Origin: Sceloporus undulatus | Lineage: Eukaryota; Chordata; Lepidosauria; Squamata; Phrynosomatidae | Length of the DNA: 64,000 nt | Direction of reading: 5' to 3' | NCBI RefSeq assembly: GCF_019175285.1 | Contig: NC_056527.1 | Location: 112,781,571-112,845,570, forward strand | In this document: in pieces, positions 30,300-41,600 of the stretch | How positions within the stretch are numbered: position 1 is the first letter of the stretch | How the letters are laid out: every line of letters begins with the position of its first letter | Notes under the pieces: model-generated | Databases searched by the model: none | What the model saw: only the letters and a program-made list of their open reading frames with translations | Told to the model about the DNA's origin: nothing | Made by a program: the position numbers and the translations under genes

Positions 30300-31450
30300 T
30301 GGATTGTACTAAAATGGAAAACAGAACACAGCAGTATCAGAGTGAGTTAAGTCCAGAATGATTTCCTATCAACAGTTAGTAGTGGTGATCATAACATGAA
30401 GCCTCCAGATTCAAAAATAGTATATAGCTTGAGCTGGGGGAATAAGCAGTGTGTAGGGCCCTTTTGCCTTCATCCTTGGCTTGTGGCTGGCTCCAGCTGG
30501 ATGATCAACTAGATTTTGGATGCGGGAGACAAGATCTGGGATGAACTGCACCTTTTTCAAATGATAATCACTGCTCCTGGAGAATAACCCTTAAGAGCAA
30601 TAATTCTCATTCTTCATCTGATCTAGGAAGGGCACATCCATACCATGCATTAGCCTCTCTGTAGGCTGCCTCCACACTGCAGAAATAATCCAGTTTGACA
30701 CTACTTGAACTGCCATGGCTCCATGCTTTGGAATTCTGTGGATTATAGATTTGTGAGATGTTTAGCTTTCTCTTTCAGAGAGCTCTGGTTGCACAACAAA
30801 TTATACAGCTTTATATGTTTTATACGTTTTATACGTTTTATACACACTTTGTTGTCTTATGGCCTGTTGGCTGAAATAAAGATTATACAACAAATTATAC
30901 TTCCCAGAATCCCATAGCATTCAGGCATGTCAAACTGAATTATGTCTGCAATGCGGATGCAGCCCAGTCACTGCAAAATGAACTTTCCCGAGACCAAGTA
31001 ATATGGACAGTGTGAGTTTTATTTAAACCAGTTTAAACCTGATTATGAGGATGAGATTTCACAAGGGCTGGAGAAGAGCGCTTCTCTGTAAAATGGATGA
31101 TGAAATCCATGTTCTGGCTCAGATCTCAACTTTGGTTCGGACCCACACAGCTGCCTCCCTGTTAAAAATCTGTGATGTCAGCTGCACGGTCAAGTCATCT
31201 GATTTCAGCCTTTTTTTTTTTTTTTTGTAATGCCTTTAATTTGCTCTTAACTCCTGGAATCTGGTTTATGTGACAGTGTAGTTCCCCAGTGGAAAGATGG
31301 GAATCATGCAGCCCTCCAAATGTATTGAATTTGAACTCCCAGCAGCCCTAGCCAGCATAATCAACTTCTTTAGAGTAGCATGATTGCCACATTTGGTTTA
31401 GCATTTCATGGATAAACTGTTATCCCGCCAGTCCAAAAGCCATGCAAAGG
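30300..31450. other. Intergenic; MITE with inserted direct repeats
   Basis: No gene is seen. A MITE of the AATGCAG family occupies 30663-30965 and carries an internal run of short TTTTATACG direct repeats (about 30815-30845). Confidence 0.5.
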
Positions 31451-32199
31451 TCAGCATTGTGTAGTGATTTGAGCACTGGATTATGACTCTGGAGGCCAAG
31501 GTTTGATTCCCCGTCAACCATGGAAACCCACTGGGTGACTTTGGGTGAGTCACACTCTCACACCTCCAGTATCTTGTAGCACCTTTGAGACAAGATCTTT
31601 TTGTATGCTGATTTTCCAGACTAACACAACTATATCTTTGAATCTGGTGCATTATGTATACACTCAAAAAGTGCACTCTGTATACACTCAAAGGCTTAGG
31701 CTGGATGGACAATGACCTTCTCGACCTCCTTAGCCCTACAAAAACAGGTTCCACCGAGTTGGATTCAGAGTCCAAAGTGCTAACCATTATACCATGGAAC
31801 CTCATGTTGGAAGAAGGGATCTTTGTCACTATATGGGATTCCCAACCTTTTTGACTCGTGGAGCCCTTATTTCTATTGCGGACCCCTAAGAGGCCTACTC
31901 TATATGTCTTACAAGTTAATGGTGTTTAAGAGTATATATAAGAATATATTCTTATTCTTTAACTTCATTCAGTTTTTATTTCTTTCATTTTCCTGGAGTG
32001 GCCGCAGAACACCTGGGAAGTGCATGCGGAGCCTTAAGAGCTCCTTGGAGCACAGGTTGGGAATCTTCAGATGTCTATTACCTATTTCCAGTTCAGCAAA
32101 TGATTTAAAAGAAAGACAAATGTGTGTGTATATTGTGTTTGGGGACAGCAGGATGACTGGAAGGAGGGGGAAGTTGCGGTGAGAATTAGGCATCCCCAG

Positions 32200-33620
32200 A
32201 TATTGTGGGACTGTAAGCCCCAGCGATGCTACATAGGGATGCTGGGAGTTGCAATCCAAACCCATCTGGAGAGCCATATTATTTGCCCCCCTCCACTTGG
32301 CTCTATGGCATATAATGGTAGCAGGCAACTTGTGACTTTGTTGGACTGCAGCTCCCATCCTCTTTGACTTTTGCCTGTGCTGGCTGCAGCTGCTGGGAGT
32401 GGTATCCTAAAGAATTTAGAGGGCTGCTCAAGGCCGACTCTAGACAGGAATGGGCAAGAGTGGCCCTCTGGGTGTTCTTGGAATGCAGCATCCATCATCC
32501 CCCATCCTTTGGCTGTGCTGGCTAGGACTGCTGAGGTGTGCAACCCAACCACTTCTGGAGGGCTGCCTATCTGCCACCCCCGACTCTATCAGGTAAGGAA
32601 ACCTATATCCATCCAGGTTTGAGAATGCAGCTCCCATCATCCTTTGCCTTTTCCTGTGCTGGCTACACCTTTTGGGAGCTGCGTACGTTCCACCAGCACT
32701 TCAACAGCTGCTCAAGTCCCACTCTCTGGAGCAAGCCAGGAGTGGGCAAAGGTGGCCCTCTGGGTGTTTGCATGGGGGACTGCATTGCCCATTATCCCCT
32801 AATACCGGTCTGGGCTGGTTAGGACTGCTGGGATTTGCAATCCAACCACTACTGGAGGTCTGCCACCGGGTAAAACAACCTATCCGTATCCAGGCAGTTT
32901 GAAACTGCAGCTCCCAGCACACTTTGCCTTTTTTCCTGTACTGCCTACAGCTGCTGGTGGTCCTTTAGATATGCACAGAGGATTATTATTATTAATATTG
33001 TTGCTTTTTTATATCCCACCTTTCTCCCAATATAGGCACACAAGGTGGTGAACAGCAGATTTAAAACAATACAATTTAAAACAATGCAGCTTTAAAATGT
33101 ATAAATATACAATTTAAAATAAAGATAAAAATAAGTATAAATAAATATAAAATTTAAAAATGAGCTAGTGAAATCTTTCCTTACCAGTAAATACCTATTA
33201 ATCACATTCATTTATGTAACTTTCTTATATGTAACTCTCAAACAGTTGCACTCAAAATTGTTATTATTTCTTGGCTCTGACCCCTTTAATCACTATAAAT
33301 AAATAAATAACATTTATTTAATAAATTCAATAAATTAATAAAATTAATTAAACACTCCAAAATAAAGAACAGAACGGACAAAGTACCTTATATCATAGGT
33401 AGATATGTGTGTGTGTGTATACTTACACTTCAAGACTTTTTAAATTACTTTTTTAATGGATTGCATCACCCATTATCCCCAAACACTGGGCCAGGACTGC
33501 TGGGATTTGCAGCCCAAGCATTTCTGGAGGACTTTGGTCCACTCTATCAGGGAAGGTGACTTATCCCTCTGCAGGTGGGTTTGGGACTGCAGCTCCCATC
33601 ATCCACTGGCTGGGGCAGAG
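32200..33620. repeat. Decayed tandem array, period about 280 bp
   Basis: The phrase (A)CTGCAGCTCCCA recurs at 32345, 32624, 32904 and 33586. The phrase GGCAA..GTGGCCCTCTGGGTGTT recurs near 32451 and 32747. The first steps are 279 and 280 bp. The last step is longer because of the insertion at about 32980-33450. The unit looks like a hAT-type MITE (GTGGCCCTC ends) that was duplicated in tandem. Confidence 0.7.
32980..33450. repeat. Retroposon 3' end inserted in the tandem array
   Basis: Starts with ATT repeats and ATATCCCACCTTTCTCCCAA, then AT-rich filler ending in a short TG run near 33405. It splits the third unit of the surrounding 280-bp array. Confidence 0.55.
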
Positions 33621-33769
33621 GAGAGCAGGAAGTCATAAACGCTGCTGGAGGAGGGAGGCTTTGCATTCTCCTCTCCAAAGGATGTGGGATGGGAATGGGA
33701 TTGGATGGGGGGAAGATGGGCTATAGAGTCCAAGCTGCTGCTTTTCTCTCCTCCACCTAAACTAGGCAA

Positions 33770-34018
33770 AGTTTGCCCACGTGCCTCCATTCAAGGCCAG
33801 AAGAGGGGGAAGAGCAAAGAAGAGATCAGCCAATAGGAAGCCTTCCTCTCTGGGTCCTCCCCCAAATGAAGGGGCCAGGGCTCACAAGACTCCCCCCTCC
33901 CACTTCTTCCTGGAGCTCTGCAAGGCAGAAAAGCGGCTCTGCATCTTCCCTGGGGATCTGGTCCTTGGGATCTGGTGGATCGAGGGCAAAGGAGGGTTCT
34001 TGTGTGAGAGATCCCTAG
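33770..34018 (+). promoter_or_regulatory. PFAS: Candidate PFAS promoter and noncoding first exon
   Basis: A unique stretch with a CCAAT motif (CAGCCAATAGG near 33829) ends at a strong donor, CCTAG/GTAAGC (34018/34019). Spliced to 36548 it would form the 5' UTR. ATG at about 33867 opens a 50-codon upstream frame that stops at the exon end. PFAS in mammals also has a noncoding first exon as I recall. There is no transcript evidence here. Confidence 0.4.
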
Positions 34019-34679
34019 GTAAGCCTGGGAGGACTGCAAAGTTGCAAAAAGAAAAGAAAAGAAATCCAGGGGTCTGCTGGGAAAATAAGAGGCTATGGAG
34101 AGATCTCTTCTCCCTTGCACAGAATCTCTTACCCTTTGCATGGGAATGCCTTGCATTTTGCAAAGATCGGGCGATGGGGGGGAGGTCTGCCTTGGGGCTG
34201 GGCTTGCAAACTCTAGTCCTTGCAAAGCTTAAAGCAGAGATCAGATTAGGATCGACTTTCTCATTAAATGTTGAAGGGGGGGGGGTAGGAGAACTTTCCT
34301 GAATGTCACAGGGCTCTTCCACGTTGGAATGGACTCCTGTCACCTCTTTGTGGGAGGCTTTGATTGGTCACTTCTTTAGTGGCGGGTGGGTTTCCTGCTT
34401 TGCCCAGGGCTGGACTGCATGACCTTTGGGGGTCCCTTCCTTCCAAGCTCTGCAGTGGATGACTTTTGGAGGGACTCGCCCAAGTCGTTTCCAGCTTCTC
34501 ATGGGGTTTCCTTGACAAGGTTCTGCAGAGGAGGTTGGCCATTGCCATCCTCTGAGGCTGAGAGAGTGCGACTAGACCAAGGTCACCCAGTGGGTTTCCA
34601 TGGCTGAGAGGCCCAACGCTCAAACCATTGCAACAGGGTGGCTCAGCCTCACTGTACCTAAACCATAGTGCAGGCAACT

Positions 34680-34788
34680 GATATAAATGTGTGTGTGTGA
34701 GGTATATATGTATATGTTTGTGTGTGTGTGTAGTGTACATATGTAGATATGTGTATGTATATATATTTATATATTTACACATATATGC

Positions 34789-34824
<36 letters not shown>

Positions 34825-34925
34825 CAGTATGTGTGTGTGTACATATTTATGTATATACATAAACATACGTGTGCCACACATAAATATATGTGCGTATATA
34901 TGTGTGTATAGATATGTGTATGCAC
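34680..34925. repeat. Complex TG/TATG microsatellite
   Basis: About 245 bp of TGTG, TATA and GTATGTAT runs. The frames on both strands are products of the repeat. Confidence 0.85.
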
Positions 34926-35399
34926 TCAGCGCAGCTTGCAACATTAAAAACAGCATACTGTTAAAAGCATACAAAAATAGTATATTAAAATAGAATTAAA
35001 TTACTACAATAATTAAAACAAATTCACTGCTAAAATCAAGTTTAAAAAGATTAAAATGCTCAAAATGCATTAAAACAATATAACAACAATATATGTGTGT
35101 GTATATGCAAGTATCTCCATAACTGATATAAGTGTATATCTCTTCCCTTGCCTCCTCCCCATATTGCAACTGTCTCCATTTCCTTGTTGTTCTTGTGTTA
35201 AATCAGAAGTGAAACTTATGCAGCCCTCCAGAGGTTGTTAGATTGTAACCCCCAGCATTCCTCACCATTGGCTAGGTTCCTTAAGGATGCTGAGAGTTGT
35301 TGTACAACATCAAAAAGGCTGCACCATTGTCACCCCAGTGTCAAAACTTCACTTTGCAAGCTCCTTGGGGCAGGGGCTTGACCTGTAGGATTTTAATCC

Positions 35400-36425
35400 C
35401 AGGCTCAACAGCAGCATGAGAGAAGACAAGAAGAGCTTCCCAAACTACAAATCCTAGGATTCCATAGGACTCAGCCATGGAAGCTAAAGCAGTGCCCATC
35501 TGCATTATTTCTGCAATGTGGATGCAGCGTTAGTGTTGAAGAAATCTGTGCTACGGTTTGCCACATTTGTGTGTTCAGCTATTCCTGTGACATTTGTAGG
35601 GTGGAGAATTAGAGGATGTTCCCCAAGCTTTACATGGATGAAGCAAGCAAGATGTGTGACTGGTTTGGAGGGCATTGACTCATTTGGTTGTTCTGTTGGA
35701 TTTTTGCCCTGGTGGCCTGGCTTGTGTTTTGCCCTTATCTCTGCAGACCAACAATTCTGGAGAGCTGCACAATCTTTTACCTGGTATAAATGCATTAAAT
35801 CCTAGACCTAGTAAATGCTGTGCAAGTGCTGCTTCCTCAATTTACTGGGATCCATTGCTTCCATTCCTATACACTGGAAAGCAGGAACACCATGCCACCC
35901 AGAGCTCTATTCACACTGCACAATTAAAGTAGTTTCATACCATTTTGAGTGTTGTGGCTCTTCTCAGAATCCTAGGATTTGTACTTTGCTGAGGTACTTT
36001 AAATTATTTGCTGGAGAACTCCTGTTCTGGGGTTTAGGGCAGTGCACTAGAGCCCTCTGGCAGAGAACTGCACCATTCACCAAACTACAAATCTCAGGAT
36101 TCCATAGGACAGAGCCATTATTCTTAAAGTAGTATCAAAGTGGTATAACTCTGCAATGTAGGTGTACTCCTAATTTTGTTGCTCGCTCAGGAGTTTGACA
36201 AACATGCAGGATACCATGGCTGTATGTACATTGCAGAAATAATGCAGTTTGACAATGTATTAGCTGCTATGCCTCAATGCTGTGGAATCCTGGGATTTGT
36301 AGCTTGTTGTGGGACCAGAACTCTGACAGGGAAGGCTAAATGTCTCACAAAACTATAAATCCCAGAAGTCCATATCGTTGAGCTATGGCAGATAATTATT
36401 TCGACAGTGCAGATGCAGCCCATGT
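35400..36425. mobile_element. Cluster of palindromic MITEs just before PFAS
   Basis: One right half (about 35430-35530) and two full copies (35905-36170 and 36220-36420) of the AATGCAG family, recognised by CAAACTACAAATC and TTATTTCTGCA ends. The last ends about 130 bases before the PFAS start codon. Confidence 0.7.
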
Positions 36426-36556
36426 CAGGGCAGGGGGAAATTGTCTTTAAAATTCCAACTTGGTCTCTTTTTCAGCAAAAGGGAGGCCTTTTACAGAATG
36501 CTGTCCCAGGCAGTCCCTTACAATTATGGCTCTTTTTTCTCTCTCAGGACTCTACC

Positions 36557-38697
36557 ATGGTGGTCCTACATTATTACCAGCGGCCAAGTGAGGCAGAAAG
36601 TGGCCTCAGCAGCCTTCTTCGTTCAGCCCAAGCTGCTTTGGGAAGTGGCGTCCGAGCGGTACAGAAGGAATTGTGTTTCAATGTCAACTGGACAGGTACA
36701 AGGAATGGTGCCAGGCCTAGGTGTGGGTTGTGGGTACAAAATGGAGGGTGGAGATTTATGGAGTGGAAGGAGGTATACATTTTGGCTCTCTTTTTCATTT
36801 ACAGGGTACCAAGCTGGGCACAGACTACCCATCCCTTGTTGTGCCAAGGCTGGGTGTATGCTGAACAATTGTCCTGGCACATTAGGCATAATGTGTGCCA
36901 CTTTTCTCTCTCTTTTGTTCCTTGCCAGGGAGCACACCTCCAAATGTCCAAGAGACAGAGATGCTGCAGTGGGTCTTTGGCTGCCCCTTTGAACATGGCG
37001 ACATTGCAAACGAATCCTTTCTCAGTCCATCCCCTTCCGATTTACTGGTAGAGATTGGTCCCCGGTAAGTCTGGATGATGTGGGAGACTTAAACCGCAAC
37101 TGATGTTGTATGATAGATCAAATAGAGAATGGGTGTGTGGCCATGTTCAGATCCCATGACCAAACCATGACAGGCCTCACACATTCCAATCTGCACATTT
37201 ATTTCCTGTTTTGGTGTAACTATCATGTGCTGCCACAATTGGGCAAAACTATGGTCCGATCTGCACTGCAGAAATAATAATAATATAATTATTTGTGTTT
37301 GCAGGCTGAACTTCTCTACAGCAGTTTCTACTAATGCAGTATCAGTGTGCAGGGCAGCTGGACTAGAAAAGATTGACCGCATTGAGTGTTCCCGTCGCTA
37401 CCTCTTCAAGGTGCGTGTGGATTTCAGTTTCTCTTCTGCTAATATTCCTGTACTCCCCTCCCTCAAACAGAAGTTACAGATTTCAATTTCCAGAACCTGC
37501 AAGGCAATATCAGATTTCCAAAAATCTAGAGGCCCAAAGATTCTTTGCCCCTGGTTTAACCCTATCGGTAGCAAGTTGTGTTTCCACATTCCAACTTGAA
37601 TAGAGCTTTGAATACTTTGTTGTAATGCATCCAGTAGGTTCCGATTAAGTTTATTTGTCTATGGCAGTGCTATTCAGTGTGATGGTCCTTGGACCAGTGC
37701 CAGTCCTTTGTGAATTTCCAGTAAAGAAAGAAACAGTTGTGGTCAATGGGTACCAATACAGTGCTGATTCTTGACCCACTGGGAAAAAGCTAATGGTTGG
37801 TTCCCCATATCAGATAGTCTGAAAAGAAGCATTGGTTTATGGCACAAAGCCTATTACAAAATGCTGTGTTAATGCAATAGAGTCCAATGCCTGACTCTAA
37901 GGATCTTTCCCTGCCCCATGCACTAGGTCTGTAGGGATTTAGAAATCTTATCCTGAGGGTTTCTATTTCTATTTCTCTCTTTTGCAGTGTGACCAGTGTC
38001 CAAAATCATCCCAGGAGGCCACCTTAGTATCTTCTCTCTATGACCGGATGACTGAACAGTGTTACCCAGAACCCATCAATAGCTTTGCTGTAGCAATCCA
38101 TCCTGAACCTGTGTTCCATGTTGATATTCTTGGAGAAGGGAGAGCTGCCTTAGTCAAGGCCAACAACCAGCTGGGTATGAGTTAGTGGGGGAAAAAGGAA
38201 GAGGCAAATAAGTATTTATTTATTTCACTTATATGCTGCCTTTCTCCCTGGCCGGACCCAAGGAGGCTCACAGTTAAAAGTACAATAAAGTATCTTTTTT
38301 TCTGCAAAAAAAATGAAGTCTAGGGACCCTGGGGATGTTCTCTAGGGGAGTTTGGGGCCACCACAAAGTTGCTGAGGACTAAATATGACCTATGAGCCAT
38401 ACTTTGACCATGCCTGTGCTATGGCATTCTAATCCTACCTCTAGAAATAGAATTCTTTTCCCTTTCAATTGCCCCTTGATAATGAGATATGTGGACAATT
38501 GGTGGGCTGGAGTAGACAGCTAATGGATAACTGTAAAGAGAACAGTTATGCTGACTGAGCAAAAATATAATAATAATTCTCTCTCCTACAGGTCTGGCCT
38601 TTGATTCTTGGGACCTGGATTTTTACACTGCTCTTTTCCAGAAACTTGGCAGAAATCCCACCAGCGTGGAATGCTTCGATCTGGCTCAGTCAAACAG
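36557..38697 (+). other. PFAS: PFAS exons 1-5: N-terminal PurS-like and linker domains
   Basis: Residues 1-225. Recognisable stretches are [44 protein letters not shown] and [10 protein letters not shown]. In PurL-type enzymes this part packs against the synthetase core and helps form the ammonia channel. Confidence 0.9.
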
Positions 38698-41600
38698 GTG
38701 CCTGCTTTGCTGAGGGTGAATAGGAGAAGTCCGTGTAGTGAGTTGGGCCTGTGCCATCAGTGCATTTTGGAATTCTTGTTAGCATCATGGCCAAACATTA
38801 ACAGCTGTCCACTGCCATGAAAGAGTCAATTTGCGTTGGTGACCTTGGCTGGAATTCAACATAGGCCTGGTGTTTTCATAAGTTGACTTGCGTGTGCAGG
38901 AAAGAGGATTGAATCATTTCACAATGTCAGTGTTCACACAGGGCTTCCATGATGTTACAACATATGGATGCCCATTGCACAATGGTAGCTAGTGGAGTGA
39001 CTGAAGTGCAGTGTGGGCACTGATGTGCAGTGGGGACACTGACTAGGAAGTGCCTGGTGTGTCTGAATATCCATCTTTGCAATTTGTTAAAAGGGTTTTG
39101 TTGCATTTCCATAATGTAGCTATGGAATTTGTATGCAGAGGTTTTGCTAGAAGTGTTTGTCCAAGTTACTTGAGGGAACGCCTCTCCCTACACAATCCTC
39201 CCCACACCCTCAGAATATCTGGGAAGAAATCACTAGACTTCATAAATACCAGGCTAGTGATCACGTCCCACAGTGCATTTTTCCACCATGGCCCCCAAGT
39301 TGTGGAATGATCTGCTGGAAGAGATCCATCTTATTACCACCCTGGACACTTTTAAGAAAGCACTGAAGAAGGATCTCCTCCGACAAGCCTATCCACCTAA
39401 CCTGCTGTAATATATCTTACCAGGACAGCATTGCATGCTTTCATGGAGAGCCTGACCAACTGTATAGTATTATATTGTATTGATAGAGATGTATTTTATG
39501 CCATGTATTTGACATGTTTTATTGTTGTAATTTGCTGATTGCTGTAATCCCGCCTCGATCCGTAGGGAGAGGCAGGAAATAGAAATAAATGTTATTAGTA
39601 TTATTATTATTATTTGTGGAGGTATATAAATAAATAAATAAAATTTTTATTTCTATCCCGCCTTTCCAGGGATCAAGGCGGCGTACAATAATGGGATATA
39701 TCATCCCAATAACAGATAAAATACAATAAAAACAGTTGCAATATCGGCATAAAAACAGCAATACACAATAGCATTTACAAACATCCAGGCTAGCAATGGG
39801 GGAGGGGAACATAATAGGGCTATTATGTTCATCTCAGGAGGGGATGAACACCCAGTGGGGTAGTTGCTCCCATCCAGAGACATACACTCCGGCCACCCCT
39901 CCTTCACCAGCCAGGAGACCCCATCTGTGACTGCTGATGGGGTGGAGTGCTACTGCTTCCCAGCATACCTATATAGGACCTATAAAGCCCTAAATGGCTT
40001 GGGCCCAGGATACTTGGAGGACCGCCTCTCCCCATATAATCTGCCCCGCACACTCCGGTCAACAGGGATGAAATTGTTGGAGGTCCCAGCAACACGCTAT
40101 GTGAGGACCTCACAGAGGGCATTTTCTGTCATGGCCCCAAAATTCTGGAATAGTCTCCCAGACGAGCTCCGCTCCACCACATCTTTAGGTTTTTTTAAAA
40201 AGAACTTGAAGACATATTTCTTTTCCCAAGCCTTCCCACCATGAAAAATCATTCTTTCCCTTACCCCTTTGCATTGACGACCCTGGATTGTATATATTGA
40301 CTTCCCCCTTTTCTCTGGCCCTTTGCTGTTAGTATTGTTGTATTGTTTTTAATACTGTTTTTAAACTGATTTTATTGGAATGTTTTTATATGCTGTTGTT
40401 CGCCGCTTTGATCAGGTTTTGGAAAAGCGGGATACAAATAAACTATATTATAATTATTATTATTACCCTTCCAGGACCGGCATGGATGTTGGATGAATGA
40501 GAAAGGGTGTTACTTTCCTTTCTTGCTCATCCAGCAGTTACACCAGACCTTAAATGGGCAGCCAAAGAAATATCAGCATCACCATCCACCAGTGGCTGCT
40601 GATGCGAAGTGAGGTGCCTTCCAGGTTTAGTGCGGCTGCTGAGATTCGACTCCCCAACCCCCATAACAAAATGTCTCCCAGCAGTGTGTTTGTGTTAACC
40701 AGTGGTGTCATTAGTGGGGTGCAGGAGGTGAGGACTGCACCAGGTGGCATGCTAAGGGGGTGGTAACACCACTGCTCCCCAGAGATCTGCCATTTGGCAG
40801 AAACAGACTGTGATGTTTTCCTGTGTCCCTTTAAGACACTGAAGAGATGGTCTGAGTGGAGTGAGGTTCAGTGGGAAGAGAAAGGAAAGGTCCCAGGTTT
40901 TTTAAAAATGAAATTTCATACTTTAATTTTTTAAAAAGTTACTTAAAAACATCAAATCTTATCAAATATTCATGTCAACCGCATGAAACAATGTACATGT
41001 AAATACATTTAGGCTGTGCATATGATATTGTAACTTAAAGGTATAATTTTAATTTTGTTAGTTATTTATGTCACACCTGTTGCCATTGCATTCATTGCAT
41101 TAGTACAAAAACATTACTAAGGATTCTATACAGTGTGGTGTGGGAGGAGGTAATTGGGGAGAGACACCATGAGTTGCCACAGCAGGTGATGCCAACCCTA
41201 GTGATGCCACTCATGTTAACTGTAGCTAGGAGGCTTTTTGTTCTCCCTCTCTCTCTGCTTGAAAGCTGGCCACCGCAGAAGCACCCTGCACTGAGAGCCA
41301 GGTTTCAACTCCTGACACACACACAGCAAAATATCTTCCAGTGGCTTATGTATGTGTGAAAGACTCCAGCTGGAAGGCTTTTTGCTCTGTGTGTGTGTGT
41401 GTGTGTGCGTGCGTGCGTGCATGAGTGAGGGGTTGAAACCTAGCCACCAGTGCTGGGGCACTTCTTAATATATGGCAGCCTCCTTTGTACTTAAATCTGA
41501 CTCTCACTGTGTGTTTTGTCCAGTGAACATAGCCGACATTGGTTCTTCAAGGGACGGCTCCTGGTGAATGGCCAGGAGTTAAAGGAGTCACTCTTTGAAT

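Noticed and set aside
34306-34974. A 222-codon minus-strand frame
   Set aside because: Translation of a TG/TA microsatellite plus a Sauria SINE.
39864-40244. A 126-codon plus-strand frame
   Set aside because: Same LINE protein end ([18 protein letters not shown]); followed by the L2 3' UTR and ATT tail.
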